Shown piece after piece: positions 7,890-16,532 of a stretch of DNA of 64,000 nucleotides. The DNA is from Beduinella massiliensis (lineage in GTDB: Bacteria; Bacillota; Clostridia; Christensenellales; Aristaeellaceae): assembly GCF_900199405.1 (NCBI RefSeq), contig NZ_LT963430.1, positions 2,387,605 through 2,451,604 on the forward strand. Reading direction: 5' to 3'. Position 1 is the stretch's first letter, and each line of letters starts with the position of its first letter. The notes under the pieces are model-generated. The model saw only the letters and a list, made by a program, of their open reading frames with translations, did no database searches and had not been told where the DNA came from. A program made the translations under genes and the position numbers.

Positions 7890-8756
7890 TTGGGCCTGAA
7901 ACGTTACCGCTACGACGGCGAGCGCAAGCTCTGTCTTCAGGAGCTCCCGACCGACAGCCTGAAAGACGGCATGGAAAAAGCCGAAGCGATAGAAAAAACG
8001 CAGAAGAACCTCAGGAAAATCAGCGCTTTGCAGGACATGCTCTACGCGGACGGCAAGGAAGGACTGCTGATCCTCCTGCAGGCGCGTGACGCGGCGGGCA
8101 AGGACAGCACCATCCGTCACGTGATGAGCGGCATCAATCCGCAGGGCGTGAGCGTCAAGAGCTTTAAGCAGCCCTCCTTCGAGGAACTTTCCCACGATTT
8201 TCTCTGGCGAGCGGTGTCCGCCCTTCCGGAGCGCGGAAAGATCGCCATTTTTAACCGCTCGTACTACGAGGACGTGCTGGTGGTCAAGGTGCACGGACTT
8301 TACAAGCACTACAACCTCGCGGAGCGCTGCCTGGACGACGCGACCTTCTTTGAAAAGCGCTACCGCCATATCCGCCACTTCGAACAGTACCTGTACGATA
8401 CCGGCACCCGCGTGCTCAAGCTCTTCTTAAACGTCTCACCGCAGGTTCAGAAAGAGCGCTTTCTCGAGCGCATCGACGAGCGAGATAAGAACTGGAAGTT
8501 CAGCCCCGGCGATCTGGACGATCGGGAAATGTGGGAAGAGTTCAGCGCCGCCTATGAGGACGCAGTCAACTTCACCGCCACGCGCGAATGCCCGTGGTAC
8601 GTGCTGCCAGCCGATCAGAAGTGGTACACGCGCTATCTCGTATCCGAGGCGATCTTAAAGGCGCTGCGGGAAATCGACCCGCACTACCCGGAGCTTACCG
8701 AGGAGGCGCAAAAAGCGCTGCCCGTATGCAGGCAGCGCCTTGAAAGCGAAGAATAA
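7890..8756 (+). CDS. PPK2-family polyphosphate kinase
   Basis: A 288-residue PPK2 enzyme, which transfers phosphate between polyphosphate and nucleotides, usually making NDP or NTP from polyphosphate. Visible features are the Walker A-like QARDAAGKDST (residues about 64-74), the lid-region motif NRSYYEDVLVV (about 120-130) and RFLERIDERDKNWKFS, all family-typical, and the length matches a one-domain PPK2. The start is a TTG at 7890: a strong GGAGGAGGGG site lies 5 bases upstream and no in-frame ATG is near. The class (AMP or ADP acceptor) cannot be assigned by eye. It is co-transcribed with the S24-like regulator. Confidence 0.92.
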   Translation: MGLKRYRYDGERKLCLQELPTDSLKDGMEKAEAIEKTQKNLRKISALQDMLYADGKEGLLILLQARDAAGKDSTIRHVMSGINPQGVSVKSFKQPSFEELSHDFLWRAVSALPERGKIAIFNRSYYEDVLVVKVHGLYKHYNLAERCLDDATFFEKRYRHIRHFEQYLYDTGTRVLKLFLNVSPQVQKERFLERIDERDKNWKFSPGDLDDREMWEEFSAAYEDAVNFTATRECPWYVLPADQKWYTRYLVSEAILKALREIDPHYPELTEEAQKALPVCRQRLESEE

Positions 8757-9061
8757 CTTGACCGAGTTTGGACATCGCCCGGACTCAGACTGTCGACAAT
8801 GTACCGTCTTGTATCGTCTTGTATTTTAAGAAGGGATGCATGAAGGGGATGTTTCCCCTTCATATGCACCGTATGGCTTCGCCGGTCGGGCGGGACGTTT
8901 TCCGGAGTCAAATGCGCAGCATTTGCGGAGGAAAACATCGCCCGCAGCCTTCGCGCAAGAGGAGCCTTCATTTTGCATGAGGTCATCGGCTTTGCCGATG
9001 GCCAGAGTCCGGACATTGCCCGGGCTTTTCTTGTCGCCGAAAAGCGCGGCAAAGTCCTTCT
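8757..9061. repeat. Palindrome-rich intergenic element bounded by imperfect direct repeats
   Basis: No convincing gene lies in these 305 bases. Imperfect direct repeats bound the element: GAGTTTGGACATCGCCCGG at 8764-8782 and GAGTCCGGACATTGCCCGG at 9005-9023 match at 16 of 19 positions. Between them are several hairpins: TGAAGGGG/CCCCTTCA (8841-8862, extended by outer TGCA pairs), AAATGC/GCATTT (8910-8924), CATCGGC/GCCGATG (8984-9000), and a long bulged stem pairing 8887-8905 with 8927-8944 around the second hairpin. The layout resembles a small non-autonomous dispersed repeat or a structured RNA. Short open frames across it look like chance products of the palindromes. Confidence 0.55.
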
Positions 9062-10156
9062 TTATTCAACGCGCCGTATCCACGCGCGCATCATATCCAT
9101 TTCAAATAGTGCCTCGCCCGCGACCGGATAAAGCGCCGCGCACTTTTCCGCCCGGCGGTACAGCTCCCTTGCGCGCGCGACGTCTCCCTCGCACTGCAGC
9201 GCATAAGCAATTTCCACGCGCAGGTGCGATAGCATGAACTGCGCCTTTTGGGCAAAAGCGCGCGCCCCACGGCCATAGACAAGGTCCACCGTCTCGCAGC
9301 TTTCCTCAAAGAGCATCATCAGGTACGCGCGTTCGCAATCCAGTTCCAACTGATAATAGACAGGAAGAGCGTCCCTCTGCCGCTGCATGGCGTCAAGCTC
9401 TTCCCGTGCCCGGCTCAAATTTCCCGCGTCGAGCGCACGCGCATAGCGCATCTGCCGCAGCGTCACGCTGAAAAGATCCCGCGCCGCCGGTTCCAGCGCG
9501 AAAAGCTCCTCGGACAGATCGCGCGGACGCTTTCCCTCGCTCATCAGGCCGTTGATAGAAAGCTGAGCGGCGAACGCCCTTCGAGCCGCCGGATTTTTCA
9601 TCATGACGTACAGGTTGTAGCCATCGTTTGGAATGCCGCCGATTTGAAGTGGAATGCCGTTAAAAAGGCCCAAAATCAGCCCCGCTGCGCTGAATATCCG
9701 AAAAAAAACGCCGGGAAGGAAGCATGCCGCGAGGGAAAGCAGGAGATTCATCAGCACGCCGCCCAGATTGTACAGGATGTAGGGCGGCTCCCCCGCGCAG
9801 TCCCCAGGCATCATCAGGCACTGCCCCGCCGTGCCCGGAATTGAAAAGCGCCGCATGGCAAAGCCCTTGCCCGTACGCACGAGGGTAAAACTCGCGACGC
9901 GAAAGGAGACGAAGCGGTATCCCGTCGTCAGGCCCGCAAGCAAATGCCCGGCCTCGTGCAGCAGGATGTGAAGGTACGCGCAAAGGCAGAAAAACACCAG
10001 CACCTTTGCGGTGCTGAAAATCTTTCCCGTGGTGATCGACGCCCCGCCTGTATGCCCGGACCAGGCGATGAGGTAGCCCGCCGCAAAGCAGCAGATCAGA
10101 AAAGCGGCATACCCCATCCAGACCTTCGCCCGTTTCGTTGCCTTTTTCACGTCCAT
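9062..10156 (-). CDS. M50-like membrane metallopeptidase
   Basis: A 364-residue membrane protein with an N-terminal hydrophobic segment (about 15-35) and a second that carries HEAGH (about residue 67-71), the zinc-binding HExxH of site-2-protease-like M50 peptidases. Further hydrophobic segments follow to about residue 170, including PNDGYN (about 175), which could give the third metal ligand of the NxxPxxxxDG type. The last 190 residues are soluble, rich in Ala, Arg and Leu, and look like a helical TPR-like repeat region (ARELYRRAEKCAALYP). This fusion is less usual than a PDZ domain. The gene appears monocistronic; its substrate is unknown. Confidence 0.75.
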   Translation of the reverse strand: MDVKKATKRAKVWMGYAAFLICCFAAGYLIAWSGHTGGASITTGKIFSTAKVLVFFCLCAYLHILLHEAGHLLAGLTTGYRFVSFRVASFTLVRTGKGFAMRRFSIPGTAGQCLMMPGDCAGEPPYILYNLGGVLMNLLLSLAACFLPGVFFRIFSAAGLILGLFNGIPLQIGGIPNDGYNLYVMMKNPAARRAFAAQLSINGLMSEGKRPRDLSEELFALEPAARDLFSVTLRQMRYARALDAGNLSRAREELDAMQRQRDALPVYYQLELDCERAYLMMLFEESCETVDLVYGRGARAFAQKAQFMLSHLRVEIAYALQCEGDVARARELYRRAEKCAALYPVAGEALFEMDMMRAWIRRVE

Positions 10157-10216
10157 ACTCCGTTCTCAATCCCTGTAAAAGCAGCGCGGCGGCTTCGCTT
10201 CAAGCCGCCGCACCCG

Positions 10217-11230
10217 TCACCAGGCGGCCTTCATGGCCTTTGCGACCTGGTTTTGATGTTCCTTATCGACCTTGTCGCTTCCGTGCGTTTTGCTTCCGAA
10301 AAAGTGGATGCAAAATACGCCGTCAAACTGGTTGTCCTTGATGTTTTCGTCCTCTTCCGCGTGCGGCATGCCATTCATCGAACCCGCGTACACGCGGCCG
10401 TCGTACAGCACCAGCACGGCCCGCCGGGACCACGACCAGCTCCCGCCATAAATCGCCTTCATCGCCTCGGTCGCCTGCGCGTCGATGGGCTCGGCGTCCA
10501 GATGGTTGGTGCCGAACCGGCGCTTCGCCTTGAACGTCTTTCCAGTGCCGACGTCTTTGATCGTAATCGTCGCCCCGTTCGGAATCTTGCCGTTACCGCC
10601 GTGGTACCAGTCGAGTTTTTCCGTCTTATAGGACTTGTCCGAAGCACCGGCGTCGTTTGCCGCGCTCTGTCCGAAGAGGGCCGCAATCGTCTTCTTTCCG
10701 GCTATGCCGTCGGTGGAAAGGCCTTTGCTCTTCTGGAATGCCTGCACGGCTTCCTTCGTCAGATCTCCGTAGTGGCCGCTGAGGCGGCCTGAATAGAACC
10801 CCTTGATGGTGAGCGCTTTCTGGAGCTTGAGTACCTTATTCCCCTCGTCTCCGGGCCTGCTCGTCGCGGGCGCGTCGCCCAGAGAAGCGACCGTACCCAG
10901 GTCTTCCTGCCTGCTCTCCGCCGCGCTCTGCGCCTCGATGTCGATGTACTGCTTTGCGCAGTACCCGATCGTTTCCCCTGTCTTTACCTTATACCAGTCG
11001 CCGTCCGTATCCAGGATGGTCACGCGCTGCCCTTTCCTGACGCTGCACAGCGCCTTGGCCTCCGTGGAGGCCGTCTTTCGCACGTACAGAGACGTCGCCG
11101 TCACCGTTCCCTTACCGTCCGCCATGGCCGGCACCGCTGACATCGCGAGCAGGGCCGACGCAAGGCCAACGCATATAGCGCGCTTGAAACGCACGGATGT
11201 CTTCTGTACGGGATTCAAATGCGTATCCAT
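10217..11230 (-). CDS. Exported SH3/peptidoglycan-binding protein with an uncharacterised C-terminal domain
   Basis: A 337-residue exported protein. A long basic signal peptide ends near AVPAMA-DG (about residue 38). A bacterial SH3 domain follows (about 40-97, VTATSLYVRKTAS, VRKGQRVTILD, GDWYKVK). Next is a peptidoglycan-binding repeat (about 125-185, VLKLQKALTIKGFYSG, YGDLTKEAVQAFQ). The C-terminal domain (about 200-337) contains LDWYHGGNGKIP, GGSWSWSRRAVLVLYDG, NGMPH and FCIHFFGSKTHG. It recurs in clostridial exported proteins, but I know no function for it. The start at 11230 is set by AAGGAG 8 bases upstream. A near-consensus promoter drives it. Confidence 0.82.
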   Translation of the reverse strand: MDTHLNPVQKTSVRFKRAICVGLASALLAMSAVPAMADGKGTVTATSLYVRKTASTEAKALCSVRKGQRVTILDTDGDWYKVKTGETIGYCAKQYIDIEAQSAAESRQEDLGTVASLGDAPATSRPGDEGNKVLKLQKALTIKGFYSGRLSGHYGDLTKEAVQAFQKSKGLSTDGIAGKKTIAALFGQSAANDAGASDKSYKTEKLDWYHGGNGKIPNGATITIKDVGTGKTFKAKRRFGTNHLDAEPIDAQATEAMKAIYGGSWSWSRRAVLVLYDGRVYAGSMNGMPHAEEDENIKDNQFDGVFCIHFFGSKTHGSDKVDKEHQNQVAKAMKAAW

Positions 11231-11279
11231 TGGACTCACTCCTTTCCAAGATGCTCCGTTGAGCCCTCTTCGCATCTAC

Positions 11280-11308
11280 AATATATTTCAATTTTGTTAA
11301 GTTGTCAA
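11280..11308 (-). promoter_or_regulatory. Near-consensus promoter of the SH3/peptidoglycan-binding protein gene
   Basis: TTGACA (-35) and TATATT (-10) with a 17-base spacer on the minus strand, about 50 bases upstream of the start codon. Confidence 0.8.
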
Positions 11309-11406
11309 CACCTTTTCGTAAAAATTCATTGGTCGTGTGTGCCTTCACTGCCATTGACAGCCCTCCAAAAAGGCGTTAAGCTAATCGCGTTGAGGTGATT
11401 TTTCTG

Positions 11407-12138
11407 ATGTTTCCTTTCCCTTGTCCGCTCCCGGCGGACGACGCCCTGGCGCGCCGCGCCGCGGTCAAATCGGCGGCGCTCGATGCCTTTCCGCAGCTCG
11501 GCCATATTCCCGTATCCAAACTTCCCGCAGACGCCCTTCCCAGGCTGCTCTACCTGTACGATCAGGCATTTTTTCAGGGCCTGTTTGCCGATAGGCTCCC
11601 CGGCCTTCATCTCGCCGCGACCTCCCGCATGACGCGCTGCGCGGGCAAGTTCTGCGTAACTCAGGAGCGCGGCCACGACCCCGTCACGGAAATCCGCATG
11701 AGTTCGGACTTCCTCTTCCGGCTCCGGGAGGGGCCGTTTACCGTAAACGGGCTATCCGCCGCCGATCCGCTGGAGGCTTTCATGCTCGTCTTCGAGCATG
11801 AACTGTGCCACGCCGCCGAATGGGCGCTGACTGGCTCCTGTGATGCGCACCAGGCGGTCTTCCGCGCGCTCTCGCGCGGACTCTTCCATCATAGGACCTG
11901 CACGCATTCTCTCCCCACCCGCGCGCAGGAAGCCGCTGTGCAGGGTGTCGGCGTCGGCGCGCACGTCTGCTTTCCCTACTGCGAAAAGAACTTGACCGGC
12001 ATCGTCTCCCGTGTGGGCAAGACGGCCTCAGTGATGGTGCCCGCGCGCGGCGGCGTCTGGCACGACAAAAGGGGCCGCCGGTACGACAAGTACACGGTGC
12101 CCCTCTCGCTGCTGACGCCCCTGAAAACGCCGCGCTAG
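11407..12138 (+). CDS. SprT-like zinc metallopeptidase domain protein
   Basis: A 243-residue protein with the SprT signature HELCHAAEW (HExxH, about residues 130-138) and a downstream histidine in GSCDAHQAVF that can complete the zinc site. The region before the motif (LYDQAFFQGLF, LAATSRMTRCAGKF) matches the usual SprT/Spartan-like N-terminus. A C-terminal CFPYCEKN segment resembles a reduced zinc ribbon. The start ATG at 11407 is preceded by GAGGTGAT at ideal distance; an upstream in-frame GTG overlaps that site. The gene converges on sbcC and the two overlap by 4 bases. Its exact substrate is not known. Confidence 0.8.
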   Translation: MFPFPCPLPADDALARRAAVKSAALDAFPQLGHIPVSKLPADALPRLLYLYDQAFFQGLFADRLPGLHLAATSRMTRCAGKFCVTQERGHDPVTEIRMSSDFLFRLREGPFTVNGLSAADPLEAFMLVFEHELCHAAEWALTGSCDAHQAVFRALSRGLFHHRTCTHSLPTRAQEAAVQGVGVGAHVCFPYCEKNLTGIVSRVGKTASVMVPARGGVWHDKRGRRYDKYTVPLSLLTPLKTPR

Positions 12139-15100
12139 TCCTTCGCCACGCGCACGCTGCTGCCCGTCATGCTCTTGGTCACGACAATTTTGCGCTCGAT
12201 CCGTTCCTTAAGCGCGCTCACATGTGAAATAATGCCCACGAGGTTGCTCTGTGTGGTCAGGCCTTCGAGCACGGTCATCGCCTGCTCGAGGGCTTCTTCG
12301 TCCAGCGAGCCGAATCCTTCGTCGATGAACAGCGTTTCCACCTGCACGCCGCCTGTGCGCCGCTGGATTACATCCGAGAGCCCCAGCGCCAGCGCCAGCG
12401 ACGCGAGGAACGATTCCCCGCCCGATAGAGAGCCCGCGTCGCGCACCTTGCCGGTGTAATGGTCTAAAACGTCCAGCCCCAGCGCATCGTTCGTGCGCCG
12501 GTCGAGCGCCGTCTCCTTGCGCAGCAGCCGGTAGCGCCCGCCCGACATGCCGAGCAGGCGCGCGTTGGCCGCCTCCAAAACCTGCGTGAAGTAATAGACC
12601 TGCACGTATTGCTCGAAGGAAAGCCGCTGACCCTGTGGGCCGTTCACTTCGCCCGACGCCGTGGAAGCAAGGCGGCGCGCCTGCGCGTAGTTTCCCTGTG
12701 TCCCCTGCCAGCGCACGTAGGTCTCTTCCAGGCGGCTGAGCAGATACGCGCGCTGGCGCATGTCGGCTTGCAGGTCGGCGAGCTGCTTCTGCGCCGCCCG
12801 CGCCGCCTCCTGCGCCGCGTCCCGGCGCGCCTGCACCGCGGGCGCGTCCATTCGCCGTCTGCCTTCTGCCTGCGCCGTGAGCTGCGCCAACTCGCCCTCG
12901 CAGCGCAGGCATTCCGCGCGGTAGCTTTCAAGCTCCGCCTGCGCCTGTTCCACCGCTTCCCGTGAAAGCCGCGCCGCCTCAAAGTCCGTTTCGCTTTCAA
13001 ATCCGCTCGCGGCAAGCGCGTCGTTGAATTTCATACGCGCTTCCCGGGCGCGCACTTCCGCCTCCAGCAGGGCGCTTTCATTGTCCCGCAGACGGGCCTT
13101 CAGCGCCTCGCAGGCCGCGTTCTGTTTGCTGAGCGCTTCCTGTGCCTGCCTGCTAGCGTTTAAAATCGCCGCTTGCCTCGCGGAAGCATCGTCCATCGCC
13201 TTTTGCGCCCGCTCGCGCGAAGTAAACGTGAGCTGCGCGCGCAGGCTTTGCGCCGCTTCGTGCAGGCGCGCGCTTTCTGCCTGCGCTTTCAGAAGCACAT
13301 GTTGCCCTTCCAAAGAAGCAGACCGAAGGTCGGTCTGTTCCTTTTCCAGCCTGCCGCGCTCGATCTCCGCCTGCTTCGCGCGCGCGAGGGCCGCTTCCCG
13401 CTCGGCAAGCGCCGCCTTCAGACGTGTCAGCTCCACGTTGAGTCGTTCCAGCTCCGCACGCACCGCCGCGTCCAGGCCGCCCCCCTGTGCGATGCCGCCT
13501 TCAAAGAGCTCCCGTATTTCCGCTTGAACCTGTGTGTGCAGCGCGTCCAGCCGGGCGCGAGCCGCCTGCGCGTCGCCCGCACTGTCCTGCCGTTTCTTTT
13601 CGAGGGCGTCCTTACTTTTTTTCGCCTGTGCAAGCTGCTGCTGCGTCACGGCGTCCGGCGCGAGCGCCGCTCTGTGCGGGTGGTGCGTGGCTCCGCACAC
13701 CGGACAGGGTTTGCCCTCCTCCAGCTTTTCGGCAAGCAGGCCCGCCTGTGCCTGGTAAAAAGCGTCCTCCAGCGCAGCCGTCCTGGCGCGCGCGTCGTCA
13801 TATGCTGCCTGCGCGCGCTCAAATGCCGCGCAGGCGTTCTTGTAATTTCCCTGCTCCCTTGCGCCCTCAGCAGTCCTCGCGGACAGCGCTTCCAGACGCT
13901 TTTGCCGGTTCTGCCCGCTCTGCAGTTCGGAGCGCAGACGCTCCGCCTCGAGGCCCGCCTTCGTCCCTGACTCTATAGAGTCGCGCAGCGCCGCCAGCGT
14001 CTGCCTGATCTGCGCTTCCCGTTGCGTTCGATTTTCCTGCACCAGCCGCGCGGCGCGAAATTCCTGCTCCGCTCGCTCGGCCTGAATCCCGCACGCCGCG
14101 GCTTGCTCGTAAAGGGGCAGCTGCGATGCGATGCGCGCCGCCTCTGCCTGAAAGCGTGCGGCCTCTTCCTCCCGTTCGCACGCTTCATCCCGGGTGCGCG
14201 CAAGCGCCGTGAGCCGTTCGCACGCTTCGTCGCGCTGCAATCGCAGCGCTGCGCCCTGCGATTGCAGCGCGCCAAGCGCATCTTGTTCCCGCTTTAGGGC
14301 GCCCAGGGGGCCGGCGCTCAGCGCATCCGCCGCTTTCGCCTTCTCACAGCGACGTGTAAGCGCCTCCATCTCCCCGCGTCTGGCATGAAGGGTCTCTGCA
14401 TGCGCCTTCGCCTGTTCCAGCGTGTCCAGCAGCGCATTGTTCGCCTGAATTTGAACGAGCTGCTCGGAAAACTCCCCCGCCGCCCGCTGGGCTGTCTCCG
14501 CCTCCTGTTGCAGCTGCATCTGCCGCTGCCTGTCCGCACGGTGCGTCTGCTTGAGCTTTTCGATGGCTTCCGGCGCGTCGTGAACCGTCGGATGATCCAG
14601 CGAAAGAATTTCTTCCAGCTCCCGCAGGGTCTGCACGATCGTAACCTCCTGCCCCGTAATCTGCTCCTTCAGCCCCTTCTCGCGCTCCTTGAGCGCACGC
14701 TGAACGTCCACGTAAAAGTCCGTGTCAAACACGCGGCGAAAGACCGCGCGGCGCTCCTCGTCCTTGGCGAGCAGGAGATTGAGGAATTCCCCCTGCGCGA
14801 TCATGCAGATTTGCTTCATCTGCCGCTCGTCCATGCCCAGCAGCGCCGTCACCTGCTCCGTCACGGCGCGCGCGCCGCTTGTGACCGTGCCATCCGGGTA
14901 AAGGAGTGTCGCGTCGGGCTTTTCCTGTACCACGCCCCCGCCGCGCTTGCTCCGCCGCTCATATCCTCCCGGATTTCGACGCAGGGTGTAGCGCTGACCG
15001 CGATGGCTGAATGTGAGCTCCACATACGTCGGCACATCCGGCAGGGCAAAGTCGCTGCGCATGCCGTCGGCGCGCCTGCGGCTACCGCTCGTCTCGCCGT

Positions 15101-15257
15101 ACAATGCAAAGACGATCGCGTCAAAGAGCGTCGTCTTCCCCGCACCCGTATCCCCCGTAATGAGGAATAGCCCCGCGCTGCCGAGCCGGTCAAAGGAAAT
15201 GTGCGCCTCCTCGGCAAACGGGCCGAACGCACACAGCGTCAACGCGATGGGCTTCAT
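12135..15257 (-). CDS. sbcC: SbcC, ATPase subunit of the SbcCD nuclease
   Basis: A 1040-residue SMC-like protein of the Rad50/SbcC family, which with SbcD cuts DNA hairpins and processes double-strand ends. The N-terminal ATPase half holds Walker A TGDTGAGKTTLFDA (about residues 34-47). Two long Ala/Glu/Arg-rich coiled coils flank the zinc hook CPVCGATHHPH (about 517-527). The C-terminal half holds the signature SLSGGESFLASLALAL and Walker B LFIDEGFGSLDEEAL, followed by a conserved histidine (IISHVSALKERI). Its start overlaps the sbcD stop (ATGA), so it is translated after SbcD in one operon. Confidence 0.97.
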   Translation of the reverse strand: MKPIALTLCAFGPFAEEAHISFDRLGSAGLFLITGDTGAGKTTLFDAIVFALYGETSGSRRRADGMRSDFALPDVPTYVELTFSHRGQRYTLRRNPGGYERRSKRGGGVVQEKPDATLLYPDGTVTSGARAVTEQVTALLGMDERQMKQICMIAQGEFLNLLLAKDEERRAVFRRVFDTDFYVDVQRALKEREKGLKEQITGQEVTIVQTLRELEEILSLDHPTVHDAPEAIEKLKQTHRADRQRQMQLQQEAETAQRAAGEFSEQLVQIQANNALLDTLEQAKAHAETLHARRGEMEALTRRCEKAKAADALSAGPLGALKREQDALGALQSQGAALRLQRDEACERLTALARTRDEACEREEEAARFQAEAARIASQLPLYEQAAACGIQAERAEQEFRAARLVQENRTQREAQIRQTLAALRDSIESGTKAGLEAERLRSELQSGQNRQKRLEALSARTAEGAREQGNYKNACAAFERAQAAYDDARARTAALEDAFYQAQAGLLAEKLEEGKPCPVCGATHHPHRAALAPDAVTQQQLAQAKKSKDALEKKRQDSAGDAQAARARLDALHTQVQAEIRELFEGGIAQGGGLDAAVRAELERLNVELTRLKAALAEREAALARAKQAEIERGRLEKEQTDLRSASLEGQHVLLKAQAESARLHEAAQSLRAQLTFTSRERAQKAMDDASARQAAILNASRQAQEALSKQNAACEALKARLRDNESALLEAEVRAREARMKFNDALAASGFESETDFEAARLSREAVEQAQAELESYRAECLRCEGELAQLTAQAEGRRRMDAPAVQARRDAAQEAARAAQKQLADLQADMRQRAYLLSRLEETYVRWQGTQGNYAQARRLASTASGEVNGPQGQRLSFEQYVQVYYFTQVLEAANARLLGMSGGRYRLLRKETALDRRTNDALGLDVLDHYTGKVRDAGSLSGGESFLASLALALGLSDVIQRRTGGVQVETLFIDEGFGSLDEEALEQAMTVLEGLTTQSNLVGIISHVSALKERIERKIVVTKSMTGSSVRVAKD

Positions 15258-16390
15258 GCCAGTCCCTCCCGAGCGCGGCGAATGGCCTCCTGAACGACTG
15301 CCCGCGCGGCGTCATCTAGCTCCATTCCCGCCTGATGTAAATAGAAGTCCTCGAACAGCTCCATGGGCGTCCGGCTGCGCACGTCCACCTGATGCAGCGC
15401 CTTCTGCCCCTCGAGCGCCGCTTCCCGTTCAAATTCGAGCGACATCACGTTGGGATAGACGCGCCGCAGCCGACCGATCGCGTCGTACAGCGGTTCCTGA
15501 TCCGTCAGCACCGCGCGCACGTAATCGTCCGATTCCCCCTGCGCGGCCTTCAGCAGATCGTCCAGCCTGCCTCGCAGCTCCCGCATCTCCCGAAGCGGGC
15601 TGAGCGGCAAAAGCTTCGCGTGTACGCAGTTCTCGTCCATCTCCACCAGGGTTATACTCTTTGTCCCCCGCGCCTCGGAAAACGAGTATTTCAAGGGCGA
15701 TCCCGCGTAGCGAATGCCGTCGCGGCCGACGCGCTGGGCACGGTGCAGATGCCCCAGCGCCACGTAGTCAAACGCGTCGAACGCATCGGCCAGCACAGCG
15801 TCCGTGCCGCCGAGCTGCAGCGTCTCCGAGTCGCAGCGCTCGACCTGTTCGCCCGGCGCAGCGACGAGCTGGTGCGCCAGCAGCACCCGACGCACGCCCG
15901 CCTCGCGTGGAATGTCCGTGAGCATCGCGCGGACGGCATCGTCGCAGTTTTCGATGTCCGCCTGCGGATGCAGTGCGGCGGCCTTCGCGGCTTTTACAAA
16001 GGGCAGCAGATAAAAGTCCACCGGCCCCCAGGCGTCCGTAAGGCGCACACACTTGACTTTGCTTTGCAGCACGCCCGCGATGTAGAGCCCCGAAGCGTCG
16101 AGTATGTCCCCCGCAAACGAAAGCCGTTCCGGCGAATCGTGGTTGCCGCTCGTCACCAACACGGGGATTTTCAGGCTCAGCAGGCGCGTGAGGAACCCAT
16201 CCAGCAGACCGACCGCTTCGGTAGGCGGCACGCCCTTGTCGTAAAGGTCCCCCGCGATCAGCACGGCATCCGGCGTCACGCTTTTGGCGATTTCTTCTAT
16301 TTGATGCAGCACGTGTGCTTGATCTTCAATCATGGAAAAGCCGTGCACCCGCTTGCCCAGGTGCAGGTCTGAAAGGTGCAAGAAGCGCAT
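15254..16390 (-). CDS. sbcD: SbcD, nuclease subunit of SbcCD
   Basis: A 378-residue Mre11/SbcD-type Mn2+-dependent phosphoesterase. The five phosphoesterase motifs are visible: DLHLGKRVHG (residues about 7-16), AGDLYDKG, GNHDSPERL, LLAHQLV and ALGHLHRAQ. The C-terminal region (about 290-378) is the SbcC-contacting cap. The start MRFLHLSDLH at 16390 is chosen because AGGAAG precedes it and this is the canonical family N-terminus; an in-frame codon 34 residues upstream lies across the promoter. It is the first gene of sbcDC. Confidence 0.96.
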   Translation of the reverse strand: MRFLHLSDLHLGKRVHGFSMIEDQAHVLHQIEEIAKSVTPDAVLIAGDLYDKGVPPTEAVGLLDGFLTRLLSLKIPVLVTSGNHDSPERLSFAGDILDASGLYIAGVLQSKVKCVRLTDAWGPVDFYLLPFVKAAKAAALHPQADIENCDDAVRAMLTDIPREAGVRRVLLAHQLVAAPGEQVERCDSETLQLGGTDAVLADAFDAFDYVALGHLHRAQRVGRDGIRYAGSPLKYSFSEARGTKSITLVEMDENCVHAKLLPLSPLREMRELRGRLDDLLKAAQGESDDYVRAVLTDQEPLYDAIGRLRRVYPNVMSLEFEREAALEGQKALHQVDVRSRTPMELFEDFYLHQAGMELDDAARAVVQEAIRRAREGLA

Positions 16391-16424
16391 TTTTTCTTCC
16401 TTCCTAATTTGTCGACTTTCTGTA

Positions 16425-16453
16425 AGCATATCGTCAGCCCTGGGGTTTGTCAA
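16425..16453 (-). promoter_or_regulatory. Promoter of sbcDC
   Basis: TTGACA (-35) and TATGCT (-10) with a 17-base spacer on the minus strand, back to back with the MATE gene promoter. The start codon is about 35 bases downstream. Confidence 0.75.
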
Positions 16454-16471
16454 GACGCGGTCTTCGACCGC

Positions 16472-16500
16472 TTGACTTTGGGGCATCGCCATGCTATTCT
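16472..16500 (+). promoter_or_regulatory. Promoter of the MATE transporter gene
   Basis: TTGACT (-35) and TATTCT (-10) with a 17-base spacer on the plus strand; the ATG with its GGAGG site is 33 bases downstream. Confidence 0.7.
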
Positions 16501-16532
16501 TGACTACGTAACCCCAAAGATGGAGGCATCAC

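Noticed and set aside
10217-11230. L,D-transpeptidase activity for the SH3/peptidoglycan-binding protein
   Set aside because: The conserved HG-SHGC motif is absent; the C-terminal HFFGSKTHG only resembles it superficially.
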